From Streptomyces sp. NBC_00620 (lineage in GTDB: Bacteria; Actinomycetota; Actinomycetes; Streptomycetales; Streptomycetaceae), in contig NZ_JAPENY010000002.1 in the NCBI RefSeq assembly GCF_026341825.1, positions 2,575,001 through 2,639,000 of the forward strand: DNA of 64,000 nt, read 5' to 3'. Each line of letters begins with the position of its first letter. Position 1 is the stretch's first letter. A program made the translations under genes and the position numbers. Of the stretch, positions 8,813 through 16,898 are shown one piece after another. Below the pieces are notes generated by a model, which did not search any database, was not told the DNA's origin, and saw only the letters and a program-made list of their open reading frames with translations.

Positions 8813-9394
8813 ATGACGACACCCGACTTCCGCCCCACCCACGTGATCCCCCAGGACGGCCTGCCCGCCTGGGAGTCCCCGGACCCGTCCCGCCCCACGG
8901 TGCCGCTCGACGCGCTGCTGCCCGTCCAGCTGATCGACCGGCTCGGCGACTGGGGCCGGGTCGTCTGCGCCAACGGCTGGTCGGCCTGGGTCGACGGCCG
9001 CCTGCTGATCGCCGTACCGCAGGCACCGCCCGCCGCCGGCAGCCCGCTCACTCGCACAGCCGACCCGCGCCCGCTCCTCGCCCGCGTCGAGGAGGCGCTC
9101 ACCCGCTATCGCAGCGCCGCCGAGGATCTCGCGGACGGGCGGCTCGACGGACAGTCCTTCCGCGGCCGTACGCAGGGGCAGCGGATCGGGGTGATCGTCG
9201 ACGGCGAGTCCCTCTGGCTGTACGACGGCGAGCACGAGCGATGGGTGTACTGCGACGGGACGCGGCTCAGCACCTTCGCCGCGTCGGAGAAGCCTGCCGC
9301 AGCGGCACGGGAGCCCGCGCCGAAAGATGCGCCGGTGGGCCGGGAACCCACGCGGGTCGTGGCGTACGAGGAAGACGACCGGAGTGACGTCTGA
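8813..9394 (+). CDS. Hypothetical protein between FHA-ABC exporter and kinase
   Basis: 193 residues starting five bases after the exporter stop, with GGAAG as ribosome site. The central part (PVQLIDRLGDWGRVVCANGW then SAWVDGRLLIAVP) resembles a small SH3-like beta barrel, followed by a helical stretch and VIVDGESLWLYDGEHERWVYCDG. The C terminus is charged and disordered and ends EDDRSDV. Tight spacing on both sides implies co-expression with the exporter and kinase. The SH3-like reading is inference; no enzyme motif is visible. Its last codons are tandemly duplicated downstream (see the repeat at 9371). Confidence 0.75.
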   Translation: MTTPDFRPTHVIPQDGLPAWESPDPSRPTVPLDALLPVQLIDRLGDWGRVVCANGWSAWVDGRLLIAVPQAPPAAGSPLTRTADPRPLLARVEEALTRYRSAAEDLADGRLDGQSFRGRTQGQRIGVIVDGESLWLYDGEHERWVYCDGTRLSTFAASEKPAAAAREPAPKDAPVGREPTRVVAYEEDDRSDV

Positions 9395-9432
9395 TGGGCG
9401 TCGAGGACGACCGGAGTGATGTCTGATGGACG
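9371..9432 (+). repeat. Tandem duplication covering a stop/start junction
   Basis: Two 30-bp copies with three mismatches, 32 bp apart (9371-9400 and 9403-9432). Each copy contains the codons for EDDRSDV, a GGAG ribosome-site core and the overlapping stop/start TGATG. As a result a ten-codon frame (MGVEDDRSDV, 9394-9426) sits between the upstream protein and the kinase and is coupled to both by TGATG overlaps. Confidence 0.8.
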
Positions 9433-10427
9433 ACGGCGGGCGCCACGACACCAGCATCTTTTCCGGGCGCCCGTCCGACCTGATCGGACGGCAGATCGCC
9501 GGCTACCGGATCGAGCGGGAGATCGGCCGCGGCGGCATGGCCGTCGTCTACCGGGCCAAGGACCTGCGCCTCGACCGGACCGTCGCCCTCAAACTGCTCG
9601 CGCCGGAGCTGGCCCGCAACGACACCTTCCGCGGCCGCTTCACCCATGAATCTCGGGTCGCGGCCGCCATCGACCACCCGAACATCGTGCCGGTCTTCGA
9701 AGCGGGCGAGACGGACGGCGTCCTGTACATCGCCATGCGGTACGTCGCCGGACGCGACCTGCGACATCTGCTCGACCGCGAGGGCCCGTTGCCGGTCAAG
9801 GTGGCCGCCCGGATCGCCGTCCAGGTGGCCTCGGCGCTCGACGCGGCGCATGACCACGGGCTGGTGCACCGGGACGTGAAACCCGGCAACATCCTGGTGG
9901 CCCAGGGCACCGACAGCGACCACCCCGAGCACGTCTACCTCACGGACTTCGGTCTGACGAAGAAGTCGCTGTCGCTCACCGGGTTCACGAGCGTCGGCCA
10001 GTTCGTCGGAACGCTCGACTACGTGGCTCCCGAGCAGATCTCGGGCAAGCCGGTGGACGGCCGGTGCGACGTCTACAGCCTCGCCTGCGTCGTCTACGAG
10101 ACGATGGCCGGGAAACCGCCCTTCCAGCGCGATGACGACATGGCGCTGCTGTGGGCCCACCAGTACGACGAGCCGCCACCGCTGACCGAGAAGCGGCCCG
10201 ACATCGCCGCCCCGGTGGACGCCGTACTCGCGAAGGCGCTGGCGAAGAGCCCCGACGACCGCTACGACTCCTGCCTCGCCTTCGTGGCCGCGCTGCGGGT
10301 CGCCGCGACCGGCGCCGTGGAAACCGGCCACGCGCCGACACAGGTGGACCGGCGGGCTGTCGGAGCCCCCGAGTTCCGTCCGCCGCCGGAGCCGCCGGAC
10401 TGGGCCCGGCCGGTGTTTTCGGGGTGA
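9426..10427 (+). CDS. Ser/Thr protein kinase (Hanks type), soluble
   Basis: 333 residues with one kinase domain: glycine loop IGRGGMAVVY, ATP-binding Lys in VALKLLAP, catalytic loop HRDVKPGN near residue 149, DFG near 174, activation segment with Thr/Ser (KKSLSLTGFTSVGQFVGT), and YVAPEQI. After about residue 275 there is only a Pro-rich tail; no transmembrane helix or sensor domain is present, so it is cytoplasmic. The start overlaps the ten-codon frame left by the local duplication. Operon linkage with a double-FHA exporter makes that exporter the likely phosphorylation or docking partner (inference). Confidence 0.92.
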   Translation: MDDGGRHDTSIFSGRPSDLIGRQIAGYRIEREIGRGGMAVVYRAKDLRLDRTVALKLLAPELARNDTFRGRFTHESRVAAAIDHPNIVPVFEAGETDGVLYIAMRYVAGRDLRHLLDREGPLPVKVAARIAVQVASALDAAHDHGLVHRDVKPGNILVAQGTDSDHPEHVYLTDFGLTKKSLSLTGFTSVGQFVGTLDYVAPEQISGKPVDGRCDVYSLACVVYETMAGKPPFQRDDDMALLWAHQYDEPPPLTEKRPDIAAPVDAVLAKALAKSPDDRYDSCLAFVAALRVAATGAVETGHAPTQVDRRAVGAPEFRPPPEPPDWARPVFSG

Positions 10428-10539
10428 GCCGCCTCCGAGGTCTCTAGGGGGCGAGTCTGTCCTGCGGGGGTAAACCCCCCTCAACACAGGCCAGTTGGCG
10501 GGATGTGACGATCGGCGTAGATCGGCGAAGCTCGTCCGC

Positions 10540-12024
10540 ATGACGAAGATCAAGCGAAACGCCGCCCTGCTCGCCGCCTCCGCCGCCGTGCTCAGTCTCA
10601 CCGCACCACTGACCGCGACGGCGTCGACCTCCGGTGCGCCCGCACCGCTCGACTGGGTGAAGTGCGAGGGCAGCGGGCTCGATCCGCGGCAACAGTGCGC
10701 GACCGTCGAGGTGCCGATGGACTACGCCGACCCCGGTGGCGAGAAGATCCGCATCGCCGTCTCCCGGATCCCCAGCGAGAACCCGCAGGCGCGTCGCGGC
10801 GCCCTGCTGCTGATCCCCGGCGGGCCCGGCGGCTCCAGCCTCAACAACCCTTCGGGCAAGGGGCAGGACCTGCCGCAGGAGGTGCGGGACGCGTACGACC
10901 TGATCGGATTCGATCCCCGCGGGCTCGGCCGCTCCACCCAGGTCACCTGTGGTCTGGAGTACAGCGACCTCGCCACGCCGAAGCTGCGTCCCTGGCCCGC
11001 CCCCGACGGTTCGATCACGGAGAACATGGCCACCGCACAGCGGATGTCGGACGCCTGCGAGCGCAACGGCGGCGAGCTGATCCAGCACATCAGCACCGCC
11101 AACGAGGCCCGTGACATCGACCGCGTCCGGGCGGCGCTCGGCGAGCGGAAGCTGTCCGCGTGGGGTGTGTCGTACGGGACGTATGTCGGCGCCGTCTACA
11201 GCCAGTTGTTCCCGAACCGCACCGACCGCATCGTGCTGGACAGCAACGACGACCCCGACCACACCCGGGTCTCCCGGGCCTGGCTCGCCGGTCACGAGGC
11301 GGGCGTCGAGGACACCTTCCCCGAGTTCGCCAAGTGGGCTTCGGCGCCCGGCAATCCGGACCGGCTGGCCGAGACGGCGGACGAGGTGCGGCCGCTCTTC
11401 CTGCGCCTCGCCGCGAAGCTGGACCGCGAGCCGATCCCCTGGCCAGGCGCGAACCCGGCGGAGCTGAACGGCAATGTGCTGCGCCAGACCATGCTGGACA
11501 GCCTCTACGCTCCCAGCGGCTTCCCCGACCTGGCCCAGCTGATCCTGGCCGCACAGAAGGGCACCCTGCCGCCGGCGCCCCCCGCTCCGCCCGAGTCGGT
11601 GCTGCAGAACGTCACCGCGGTCGGCGCCGGGACCCTCTGCAACGACATCGCATGGCCCAAGTCGGCCGCCGCGTACGAGCAGGGGGTCGCCGAGAGCCGG
11701 GTCAAGTACCCGCTGACCGCCGGCATGACCAGGAACGCGATGGTCTGCGCCGCCTGGCCTTTCACACCGAAGGAGCCCCCGGTACGAATCACCGACCGCG
11801 GCCCCGCCAACATCCTGCTCATCCAGAACGAACGTGACGTGGCCACCCCGCTCAGCGGCGCCCTGAACCTTCGCAACGCCCTCGGAAAGCGCGCCACCAT
11901 GGTCACCGTGAACTCCACCGGACACGACGCCTACCTCGCCAACGGCAACGCGTGCGGCGACCGAACCGTCTCGCACTTCCTGGCGACGGGGGAGCGCCCC
12001 CACCGGGACACGTACTGCCGTTAG
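10540..12024 (+). CDS. Secreted tripeptidyl aminopeptidase-like hydrolase (family S33)
   Basis: 494 residues with a Sec signal peptide (MTKIKRNAALLAAS followed by a hydrophobic stretch, Ala-rich cleavage near residue 30). The alpha/beta-hydrolase body shows LLLIPGGPGGSS as the oxyanion loop, GVSYGTYVG with the nucleophile Ser 211, the Asp in LLIQNERDVATP and the His in NSTGHDAY near the C terminus. This matches Streptomyces extracellular Tap enzymes, which remove N-terminal tripeptides. The ATG at 10540 is preferred over one 15 codons upstream because it begins the signal peptide. The stop overlaps the convergent streptophobe gene by four bases. Confidence 0.9.
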   Translation: MTKIKRNAALLAASAAVLSLTAPLTATASTSGAPAPLDWVKCEGSGLDPRQQCATVEVPMDYADPGGEKIRIAVSRIPSENPQARRGALLLIPGGPGGSSLNNPSGKGQDLPQEVRDAYDLIGFDPRGLGRSTQVTCGLEYSDLATPKLRPWPAPDGSITENMATAQRMSDACERNGGELIQHISTANEARDIDRVRAALGERKLSAWGVSYGTYVGAVYSQLFPNRTDRIVLDSNDDPDHTRVSRAWLAGHEAGVEDTFPEFAKWASAPGNPDRLAETADEVRPLFLRLAAKLDREPIPWPGANPAELNGNVLRQTMLDSLYAPSGFPDLAQLILAAQKGTLPPAPPAPPESVLQNVTAVGAGTLCNDIAWPKSAAAYEQGVAESRVKYPLTAGMTRNAMVCAAWPFTPKEPPVRITDRGPANILLIQNERDVATPLSGALNLRNALGKRATMVTVNSTGHDAYLANGNACGDRTVSHFLATGERPHRDTYCR

Positions 12025-13334
12025 CCGGCGCGGACTCCGGGTTCCTCGGCGTCGATCTCGCCCTTCCGGTGGACGCCCTTCGCCATCAGTCCGCCGAGGA
12101 ACCCGGTGACCAGCCCCCACAGCACGGCGAACCCGAGCGCGGTCCACACCTTGGGCCGTAGGAAGAGTTCGCCGCTCAGACCGCCGCCGATGTCGCCGAT
12201 GCCGAGGAGCGACAGACCGTAGTGCGCGGAGATCCTGCCGACGAGACAGATCATGAGAACGGTCAGCGCGAGCGCGACCGCCATGTGCACGGCGTGCTGC
12301 CACAGCCGCATCCGGGCCGGTGAACGCGCGGCCATCAGGAACGCGGCCGCGAGGAGCAGCACCGCGTCGACGACCAGCAGCCACCACACCTTGCCGTCGA
12401 AGTCGGCGAGCGTACTCAGATTGAGGGTGGAGATGTCCGGAGTGCGCAGCACCTCGTCGAGCAGATGCGGCATCGGCAGCCCGAAAGGCCCGTCCACACG
12501 CCCGGTCCACGTGGCGCCCAGGCCGAGCGTGAAGGCGAGCCAGACGAGGTTCGGCAGTCCGAGGAGGATCACGGCGAACGTCTCGGCGGTGTGCCCGCGC
12601 GTCACCGCGACCACCAGAGCGATGACCAGGCCCAGGGCGACGTACGTCAGCAGCAGCGCGACCATGGCGAACGCCGCCGGGCGCACCGACTCCTGGAAGC
12701 GCAGCAGCCGGGGCGGGAGCGGGGCCCCGCGCGAGACCAGCAGAGCGAGGACGAGGATGCCCGCGAGCCACAGCACGCCGAAGACCAGCGTCAGCGGCAC
12801 ATCGGTCTCGAAGCCGACCTTGGGCGAGGCACCGAACAGGTCGCCGATGTCGCCGATCGCTCCGTCCCCGAGGGGGATGGTGAAGTCCTGGCGGGCGAAG
12901 AGCGCGAGTCCGACGAGGGCGAGCAGCCACAGGACGGCGATCCGGGCGGCCCACCCGGCCAGTTCGGGGGCTCCGGCGACGGCGCGGTGCCGCAGCGGCC
13001 GCAGGAACCCGGCGGCGATCACCAGCGCTCCTGCAAGCGTGACCGACAGGGGAATCACCGTCAGGCCCGCCTGGGTGTCGGCGATCACTCCGGCGTCGCC
13101 CGAGAGCTCGATGGTGCCGCCGACGGATGTCACGACGGTGGCCGCGACCACCCGCGGGAACGCGTTGTCGGGGAGGTCCGCCGCACCGGCCGCCCACAGC
13201 CCCAGCGCGGCGACCACCCCCATGACGATCAGCCCGGCCAGCACCGCCAGAACGGCCTGGAGCCAGCCGTGGCGGGCGGCCGACTGGTCTCCGTGGCGGA
13301 CAACTGCCTGGTCGGACGGTGTCTGGGGGATCAC
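12021..13334 (-). CDS. Streptophobe-family polytopic membrane protein
   Basis: 437 residues, mostly hydrophobic, with about ten predicted membrane segments and a short charged C terminus (MAKGVHRKGEIDAEEPGVRAG). The alternation of long hydrophobic helices with conserved-looking loops (IPLGDGAIGDIGDLFGASPK) fits the streptophobe family of Streptomyces, whose function is unknown. The start GTG 13334 has TAGCGT exactly six bases upstream on the minus strand (13341-13346), suggesting a leaderless transcript. Convergent with the peptidase gene; the stop codons share ttag. Confidence 0.75.
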   Translation of the reverse strand: MIPQTPSDQAVVRHGDQSAARHGWLQAVLAVLAGLIVMGVVAALGLWAAGAADLPDNAFPRVVAATVVTSVGGTIELSGDAGVIADTQAGLTVIPLSVTLAGALVIAAGFLRPLRHRAVAGAPELAGWAARIAVLWLLALVGLALFARQDFTIPLGDGAIGDIGDLFGASPKVGFETDVPLTLVFGVLWLAGILVLALLVSRGAPLPPRLLRFQESVRPAAFAMVALLLTYVALGLVIALVVAVTRGHTAETFAVILLGLPNLVWLAFTLGLGATWTGRVDGPFGLPMPHLLDEVLRTPDISTLNLSTLADFDGKVWWLLVVDAVLLLAAAFLMAARSPARMRLWQHAVHMAVALALTVLMICLVGRISAHYGLSLLGIGDIGGGLSGELFLRPKVWTALGFAVLWGLVTGFLGGLMAKGVHRKGEIDAEEPGVRAG

Positions 13335-13340
13335 GCTGCC

Positions 13341-13346
13341 ACGCTA
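13341..13346 (-). promoter_or_regulatory. -10 element of a leaderless promoter
   Basis: On the minus strand, TAGCGT is followed by six bases and the GTG start of the streptophobe gene. No ribosome site is seen. Confidence 0.45.
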
Positions 13347-13440
13347 AGCAGCGCCGACGAGGTCCGCCCGCCGGGAGGGGCCGACCGCGTCAGCTTGCGG
13401 ACGGTACGGGACCGGAGCACACAATGGGCTCGTTGTGTGA

Positions 13441-13530
13441 GAAAGCGACACAAAGCTTTTGAAGCGTCACAGAAGGCTTGAAGTCTCATAGAAGGCTGGA
13501 AGTGTCGCGGAGCTTTTGAAGTGCCTCGGG
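13441..13530. repeat. Array of 19-bp imperfect repeats upstream of DUF6777 gene
   Basis: Successive units begin gaag and end in ggctt/gcttt: 13461-13479, 13480-13498 and 13499-13517 are each exactly 19 bp, preceded by a 20-bp related unit (13441-13460) and followed by a partial one from 13518. The array lies directly upstream of the GTG at 13556. The period is near two helical turns, so it could hold regulator sites on one DNA face. Function is inferred from position only. Confidence 0.7.
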
Positions 13531-13555
13531 ATCCCTACACCGGGAAGAAGAGCTC

Positions 13556-14950
13556 GTGAGCGTCGAACCGCCGTCCTCAGGCCGCCCCACCGGACCGCCT
13601 TCGGGTCCGCTGTCGGGCCCGTCCCAGCCGGGTCCGTCCGAGCCGAGTCCGACCCAGCCGAGCGGCCGCACGCCGTCCGGGCCACCACCGAGCGGAGCCG
13701 GCGGAAGCGGCGCGGGTGGAAGCGGTGCAGGTGGAAGCGGCGCGGGTGGCCCCTCCGGGCCCAGCGGGCCGGGTGAACCGGGTGAACCCGGCAAGGGCCC
13801 GGACCGCCCCTGGTGGAAATCCGCACCCCGCGTCGCATTGATCACCGGCGTCGTGGTGGCCGCCGTGGTCCTCGGCCTGGTCTTCACCCGCGACGACAGC
13901 GGCAGCGACACGTCCGCGACCGGCGGCGAGGTCTTCCTCCAAGCCGCGAGCAAGTCGGGACCCGACCCGTTCACGGAGTCGACGGCGAACGACAGCTCCA
14001 CCGAAACCGAGACACCCTCGACGTCGACCGCGTCGGAATCCACCAACGTGACGCAAGGCGTGGACGGTTCGGCGCCGGGCCTCTACGGCGGCACCCGCAA
14101 CGTCTCCAGCTGCGACGTGGAGAAGCAGATCAAGTTCCTCCAGGCGGACCCGGCGAAGAACAGCGCGTTCGCCTCGGTGGTGGGCCTCCAGACCTCCCAG
14201 GTCCCCGGCTATCTGCGCGCACTCACCCCGATGCAACTGCGCTACGACACCCGGGTCACCAACCACGGCTACCGCGACGGGGCCGCCACCAGCTACCAGG
14301 CGGTCCTCCAGGCGGGCACCGCCGCCCTCGTCGACGACCACGGAGTGCCCCGGGTGCGCTGCGCCTGCGGCAACCCGCTGGGCGAGCCGGTCCCGCAGAA
14401 GACCACGCCCAAGCAGACCGGCGACTCGTGGCCGTCGTACCGGACACAGAACGTCGTGGTCGTCTCGCCGTCGACGACGGTCATCAACATCTTCGTCATC
14501 TTCGACCCCGACAACGACGAGTGGATCGCCCGGCACAAGGGCGACAAGGGTCACCACGACGAGAAGACGGACCCGCCGGCGCACCCGCCCTTCCCGTCGG
14601 CGAGCGTCTCGTCCCCGACCCCCAACTCCCCGTCGCCGTGCGTGTCTTCGGCTCCCGGTACGACGCCGTCCGCACCGCCGAGCGGCTCGTCGAGCCCGTG
14701 CACGTCCCCGGCGCCGTCGTCCTCATCGCCTTCGGCGCCCACGTCGTCCGAGTCCTCACCGTCGGAATCCGACTCGGACTCGGAGTCCCCGCCCTCCGAA
14801 CCCCCGACGACGGCATCGGACTCGTCCTCGTCCTCGGCACCCGGTCTGGCGTCCTCCGCCACCATGACGGAGACGACATCGGCGTCGGTGACATCGGCCT
14901 CCGCGTCCTTGAGCGCCCCGGAGTCGTCCGCGACCTCCCCGGGGCTCTGA
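13556..14950 (+). CDS. DUF6777 domain protein, single-pass membrane anchored
   Basis: 464 residues from GTG 13556. Residues 1-85 are Pro/Ser/Gly-rich with tandem GAGGS units. One transmembrane helix (about 90-110, ALITGVVVAAVVLGLVF) follows a basic PWWKSAPR stop-transfer flank, then an extracellular domain with SSCDVEKQIKFL, the segment HGYRDGAATSYQAVLQAGTA and CACGNPL, typical of DUF6777. Four Cys could form disulphides. The last 120 residues are a Ser/Pro/Thr/Glu low-complexity tail, perhaps a wall-spanning stalk. The family function is unknown. The 19-bp repeat array lies immediately upstream. Confidence 0.85.
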   Translation: MSVEPPSSGRPTGPPSGPLSGPSQPGPSEPSPTQPSGRTPSGPPPSGAGGSGAGGSGAGGSGAGGPSGPSGPGEPGEPGKGPDRPWWKSAPRVALITGVVVAAVVLGLVFTRDDSGSDTSATGGEVFLQAASKSGPDPFTESTANDSSTETETPSTSTASESTNVTQGVDGSAPGLYGGTRNVSSCDVEKQIKFLQADPAKNSAFASVVGLQTSQVPGYLRALTPMQLRYDTRVTNHGYRDGAATSYQAVLQAGTAALVDDHGVPRVRCACGNPLGEPVPQKTTPKQTGDSWPSYRTQNVVVVSPSTTVINIFVIFDPDNDEWIARHKGDKGHHDEKTDPPAHPPFPSASVSSPTPNSPSPCVSSAPGTTPSAPPSGSSSPCTSPAPSSSSPSAPTSSESSPSESDSDSESPPSEPPTTASDSSSSSAPGLASSATMTETTSASVTSASASLSAPESSATSPGL

Positions 14951-15020
14951 GGCAGGCCCGCACCGAAATCCGCACCGAAAGGCGGTGCGGATCTCCGGCG
15001 CACGGCCGATCCTCGTAGGC

Positions 15021-15608
15021 ATGGCCGACACCACCGGGTCCCATCCCCGGAACCCGCAGTCCCACCGGACCTTCGGATGGTGGCGCATGTCCGTGCAACC
15101 GGACGGCGATCCGCGGTCCGGCGGGGGGTTCGTGGGGGAGCGGGACACGCTCGTCGGACATCTGCGGGACCAGCGGATCACCCTGCAGATGAAGTGCGCC
15201 GGGCTCGACGCCGAGGCGATGGCCCGGCGCTCGGTCGAGCCGTCGAACCTGTCGCTGCTCGGGCTGGTACGGCATCTGGCCGGGGTCGAACAGACCTGGT
15301 TCCGACGGGTGATGGCCGGACAGGACGAGCCCCGGCACTACCGCACCGCCGACGATCCCGAGGGGGACTTCAACGGCGCGGTGGCCGACCCCGAGGTCGT
15401 CGCGCAGGCCTGGGACACCTGGCGCTCCGAGGTCGCCTTCGCCGAACGCTTCGTGGCCGGTGCCCCCAACCTCGACATCAGCGGCACGGACGGCGACGAA
15501 CCCGTCGAACTCCGGTCGGTCCTTGTGCACATGATCGAGGAGTACGCCCGGCACAACGGCCACGCCGACTTCCTGCGCGAGCGGATCGACGGGAGGGTCG
15601 GGCGGTAG
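15021..15608 (+). CDS. DinB-like / DUF664 family protein
   Basis: 195 residues from ATG 15021; ATG 15087 (MSVQPDG) is an alternative that would remove a poorly conserved leader. The metal-binding His pattern is clear: LVRHLAGVEQTWFRRVMAG for the first His and HMIEEYARHNGHADFLRERIDG for the other two. This DUF664 branch is common in Streptomyces and is often annotated as mycothiol-transferase-like. It is a second DinB-type protein in this window, different from the one at 2191. Activity unknown. Confidence 0.82.
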   Translation: MADTTGSHPRNPQSHRTFGWWRMSVQPDGDPRSGGGFVGERDTLVGHLRDQRITLQMKCAGLDAEAMARRSVEPSNLSLLGLVRHLAGVEQTWFRRVMAGQDEPRHYRTADDPEGDFNGAVADPEVVAQAWDTWRSEVAFAERFVAGAPNLDISGTDGDEPVELRSVLVHMIEEYARHNGHADFLRERIDGRVGR

Positions 15609-15633
15609 CCGCCGACGCCCCGCCCCATGGGGA

Positions 15634-15990
15634 TCACACCTCGTTGTTCCACATGCGGAACATGGCGCACTTCCCGCGGCCGTCGAAGGTCACGGTCCAC
15701 AGGTTGGCGAACGTACCGAGCTCCTTGTAGCGGCCGGTGCCCTCGACCGCCGCCGTGTCCCCGTTGACGGTGAGGACGGACCACTCGAACTCCCAGCCGC
15801 CCTCCTGCCATGCCGCCCGCCCCAGCCACCCCTGGACGATCTCCTCACGGCCGACCCAGTCCGTCGCGTACGGCCATTCGTGGTACTCCGCGTGCGTCGA
15901 GAAGAGCGCCGCGATGTCCTCGGGCCTGTTGCTCCTCCAGGCCCGTACGTACTCCTCGACCCAGGCCTCGACCCGCTCCTTGCTCACCAT
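15634..15990 (-). CDS. SnoaL-like / NTF2-fold protein
   Basis: 118 residues from ATG 15990. NTF2-like features: VEEYVRAWRSNRPEDIAALF helix, STHAEYHEWPY pocket residues, and a long curved sheet ending CAMFRMWNNEV. A GTG at 15999 overlaps the stop of the upstream SDR gene (GTGA) and would add three residues; the choice between the two starts is open. Linked to the SDR in one transcript. A ligand-binding or small-molecule isomerase role is possible; nothing more can be read. Confidence 0.8.
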   Translation of the reverse strand: MVSKERVEAWVEEYVRAWRSNRPEDIAALFSTHAEYHEWPYATDWVGREEIVQGWLGRAAWQEGGWEFEWSVLTVNGDTAAVEGTGRYKELGTFANLWTVTFDGRGKCAMFRMWNNEV

Positions 15991-15995
15991 CGCAC

Positions 15996-16745
15996 TCACC
16001 CCTGGGCCGTCGGCCTGATGACCAGTTCGTTGACGTCGACATCCAGAGGTTGGCTGATGGCGTACTGGATCGCTTCGCCGATCGCCGAGGCGGGGATCGC
16101 GATCCCCATCTGATCCTGGACGGCCTCGCGGACGCCGGGGTCGCTGATGCCCTCGGTCAGCTCGCTGCGGGTCAGGCCGGGGCTGATGACGGTGACGCGC
16201 AGATCGCGGCTCTCCTGGCGCAGGCCTTCGGAGAGGGCGCGGACCGCGAACTTGGTGGCGCTGTAGACGGCGGCGGTGGGGTCGACACGGTGCCCCGAAA
16301 CGGAGGCGATGTTCACGATGTGTCCCGCGCCCTGGGCGCGCATGACGGGGAGCACGGCGGCGATGCCGTGCAGGACGCCCCGGATGTTGACGTCGATCAT
16401 GCGGTTCCACTCGTCGACCTTGAGGGCATCGAGGGGGGACAGCGGCATCACGCCCGCGTTGTTGACCAGGACGTCCACGCGTCCGTACTGGTCGTGAGCC
16501 GCCTCGACGAAGGCGCGCACGCTCTCCAGGCTGGTCACGTCCAGCTCGTGGTGCACGGCGCTGCCCCCATCGGCCCGGATGTCCTTGGCGAGAGCGGCGA
16601 CACGGTCCGTGCGGCGGGCCCCGAGTGCCACACGGTGGCCGGCCGCGGCCAGCCGCCTGGCCGTGGCCTCGCCGATCCCGCTGCTTGCCCCGGTGATCAG
16701 AACGACCTTGTCGGGGGAGAAGTCGGAGGTGGCTGGGACGGTCAT
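15996..16745 (-). CDS. Short-chain dehydrogenase/reductase
   Basis: 249 residues. Classical SDR: cofactor motif TGASSGIG near residue 18, NNAG near 92, catalytic Ser in IASVSGHR and the YxxxK motif YSATK. Arg residues after the second strand (GARRTDR) suggest NADP(H). ATG 16745 is chosen because GAAGGGG lies six bases upstream; MSEGVL further upstream would be non-conserved. Divergent from the MmyB-type regulator at 16899, so this SDR plus the SnoaL-like gene are its likely targets. Confidence 0.9.
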   Translation of the reverse strand: MTVPATSDFSPDKVVLITGASSGIGEATARRLAAAGHRVALGARRTDRVAALAKDIRADGGSAVHHELDVTSLESVRAFVEAAHDQYGRVDVLVNNAGVMPLSPLDALKVDEWNRMIDVNIRGVLHGIAAVLPVMRAQGAGHIVNIASVSGHRVDPTAAVYSATKFAVRALSEGLRQESRDLRVTVISPGLTRSELTEGISDPGVREAVQDQMGIAIPASAIGEAIQYAISQPLDVDVNELVIRPTAQG

Positions 16746-16886
16746 GAGAACCCCTTCGGACATGGCCGCGACCTGCGGCTCTGTTCTGGTCAGGGTCCGA
16801 GCATGTGCCGGATCCCGCCGCGGGGGCAGGACGGGTCTTCCTGGGTGCGCCACACCTAGGAAGCGGTGACGCGGGAAACGCCGACG

Positions 16887-16892
16887 TACGAT
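16887..16892 (+). promoter_or_regulatory. -10 element of a leaderless promoter
   Basis: TACGAT is separated by six bases from ATG 16899. GGTGAC at 16865-16870 is a possible -35 with a 16-bp spacer. This supports ATG 16899 over the in-frame GTG at 16866, which would fall inside the promoter. Confidence 0.5.
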
Positions 16893-16898
16893 TTCTCC

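Noticed and set aside
10444..13197. 917-codon minus-strand frame over the peptidase and membrane-protein genes
   Set aside because: Arg/Gly-rich shadow of two well supported genes; no domain or ribosome site.
13441..13530. CRISPR array
   Set aside because: The 19-bp units are directly adjacent with no spacers, and no cas genes are present.
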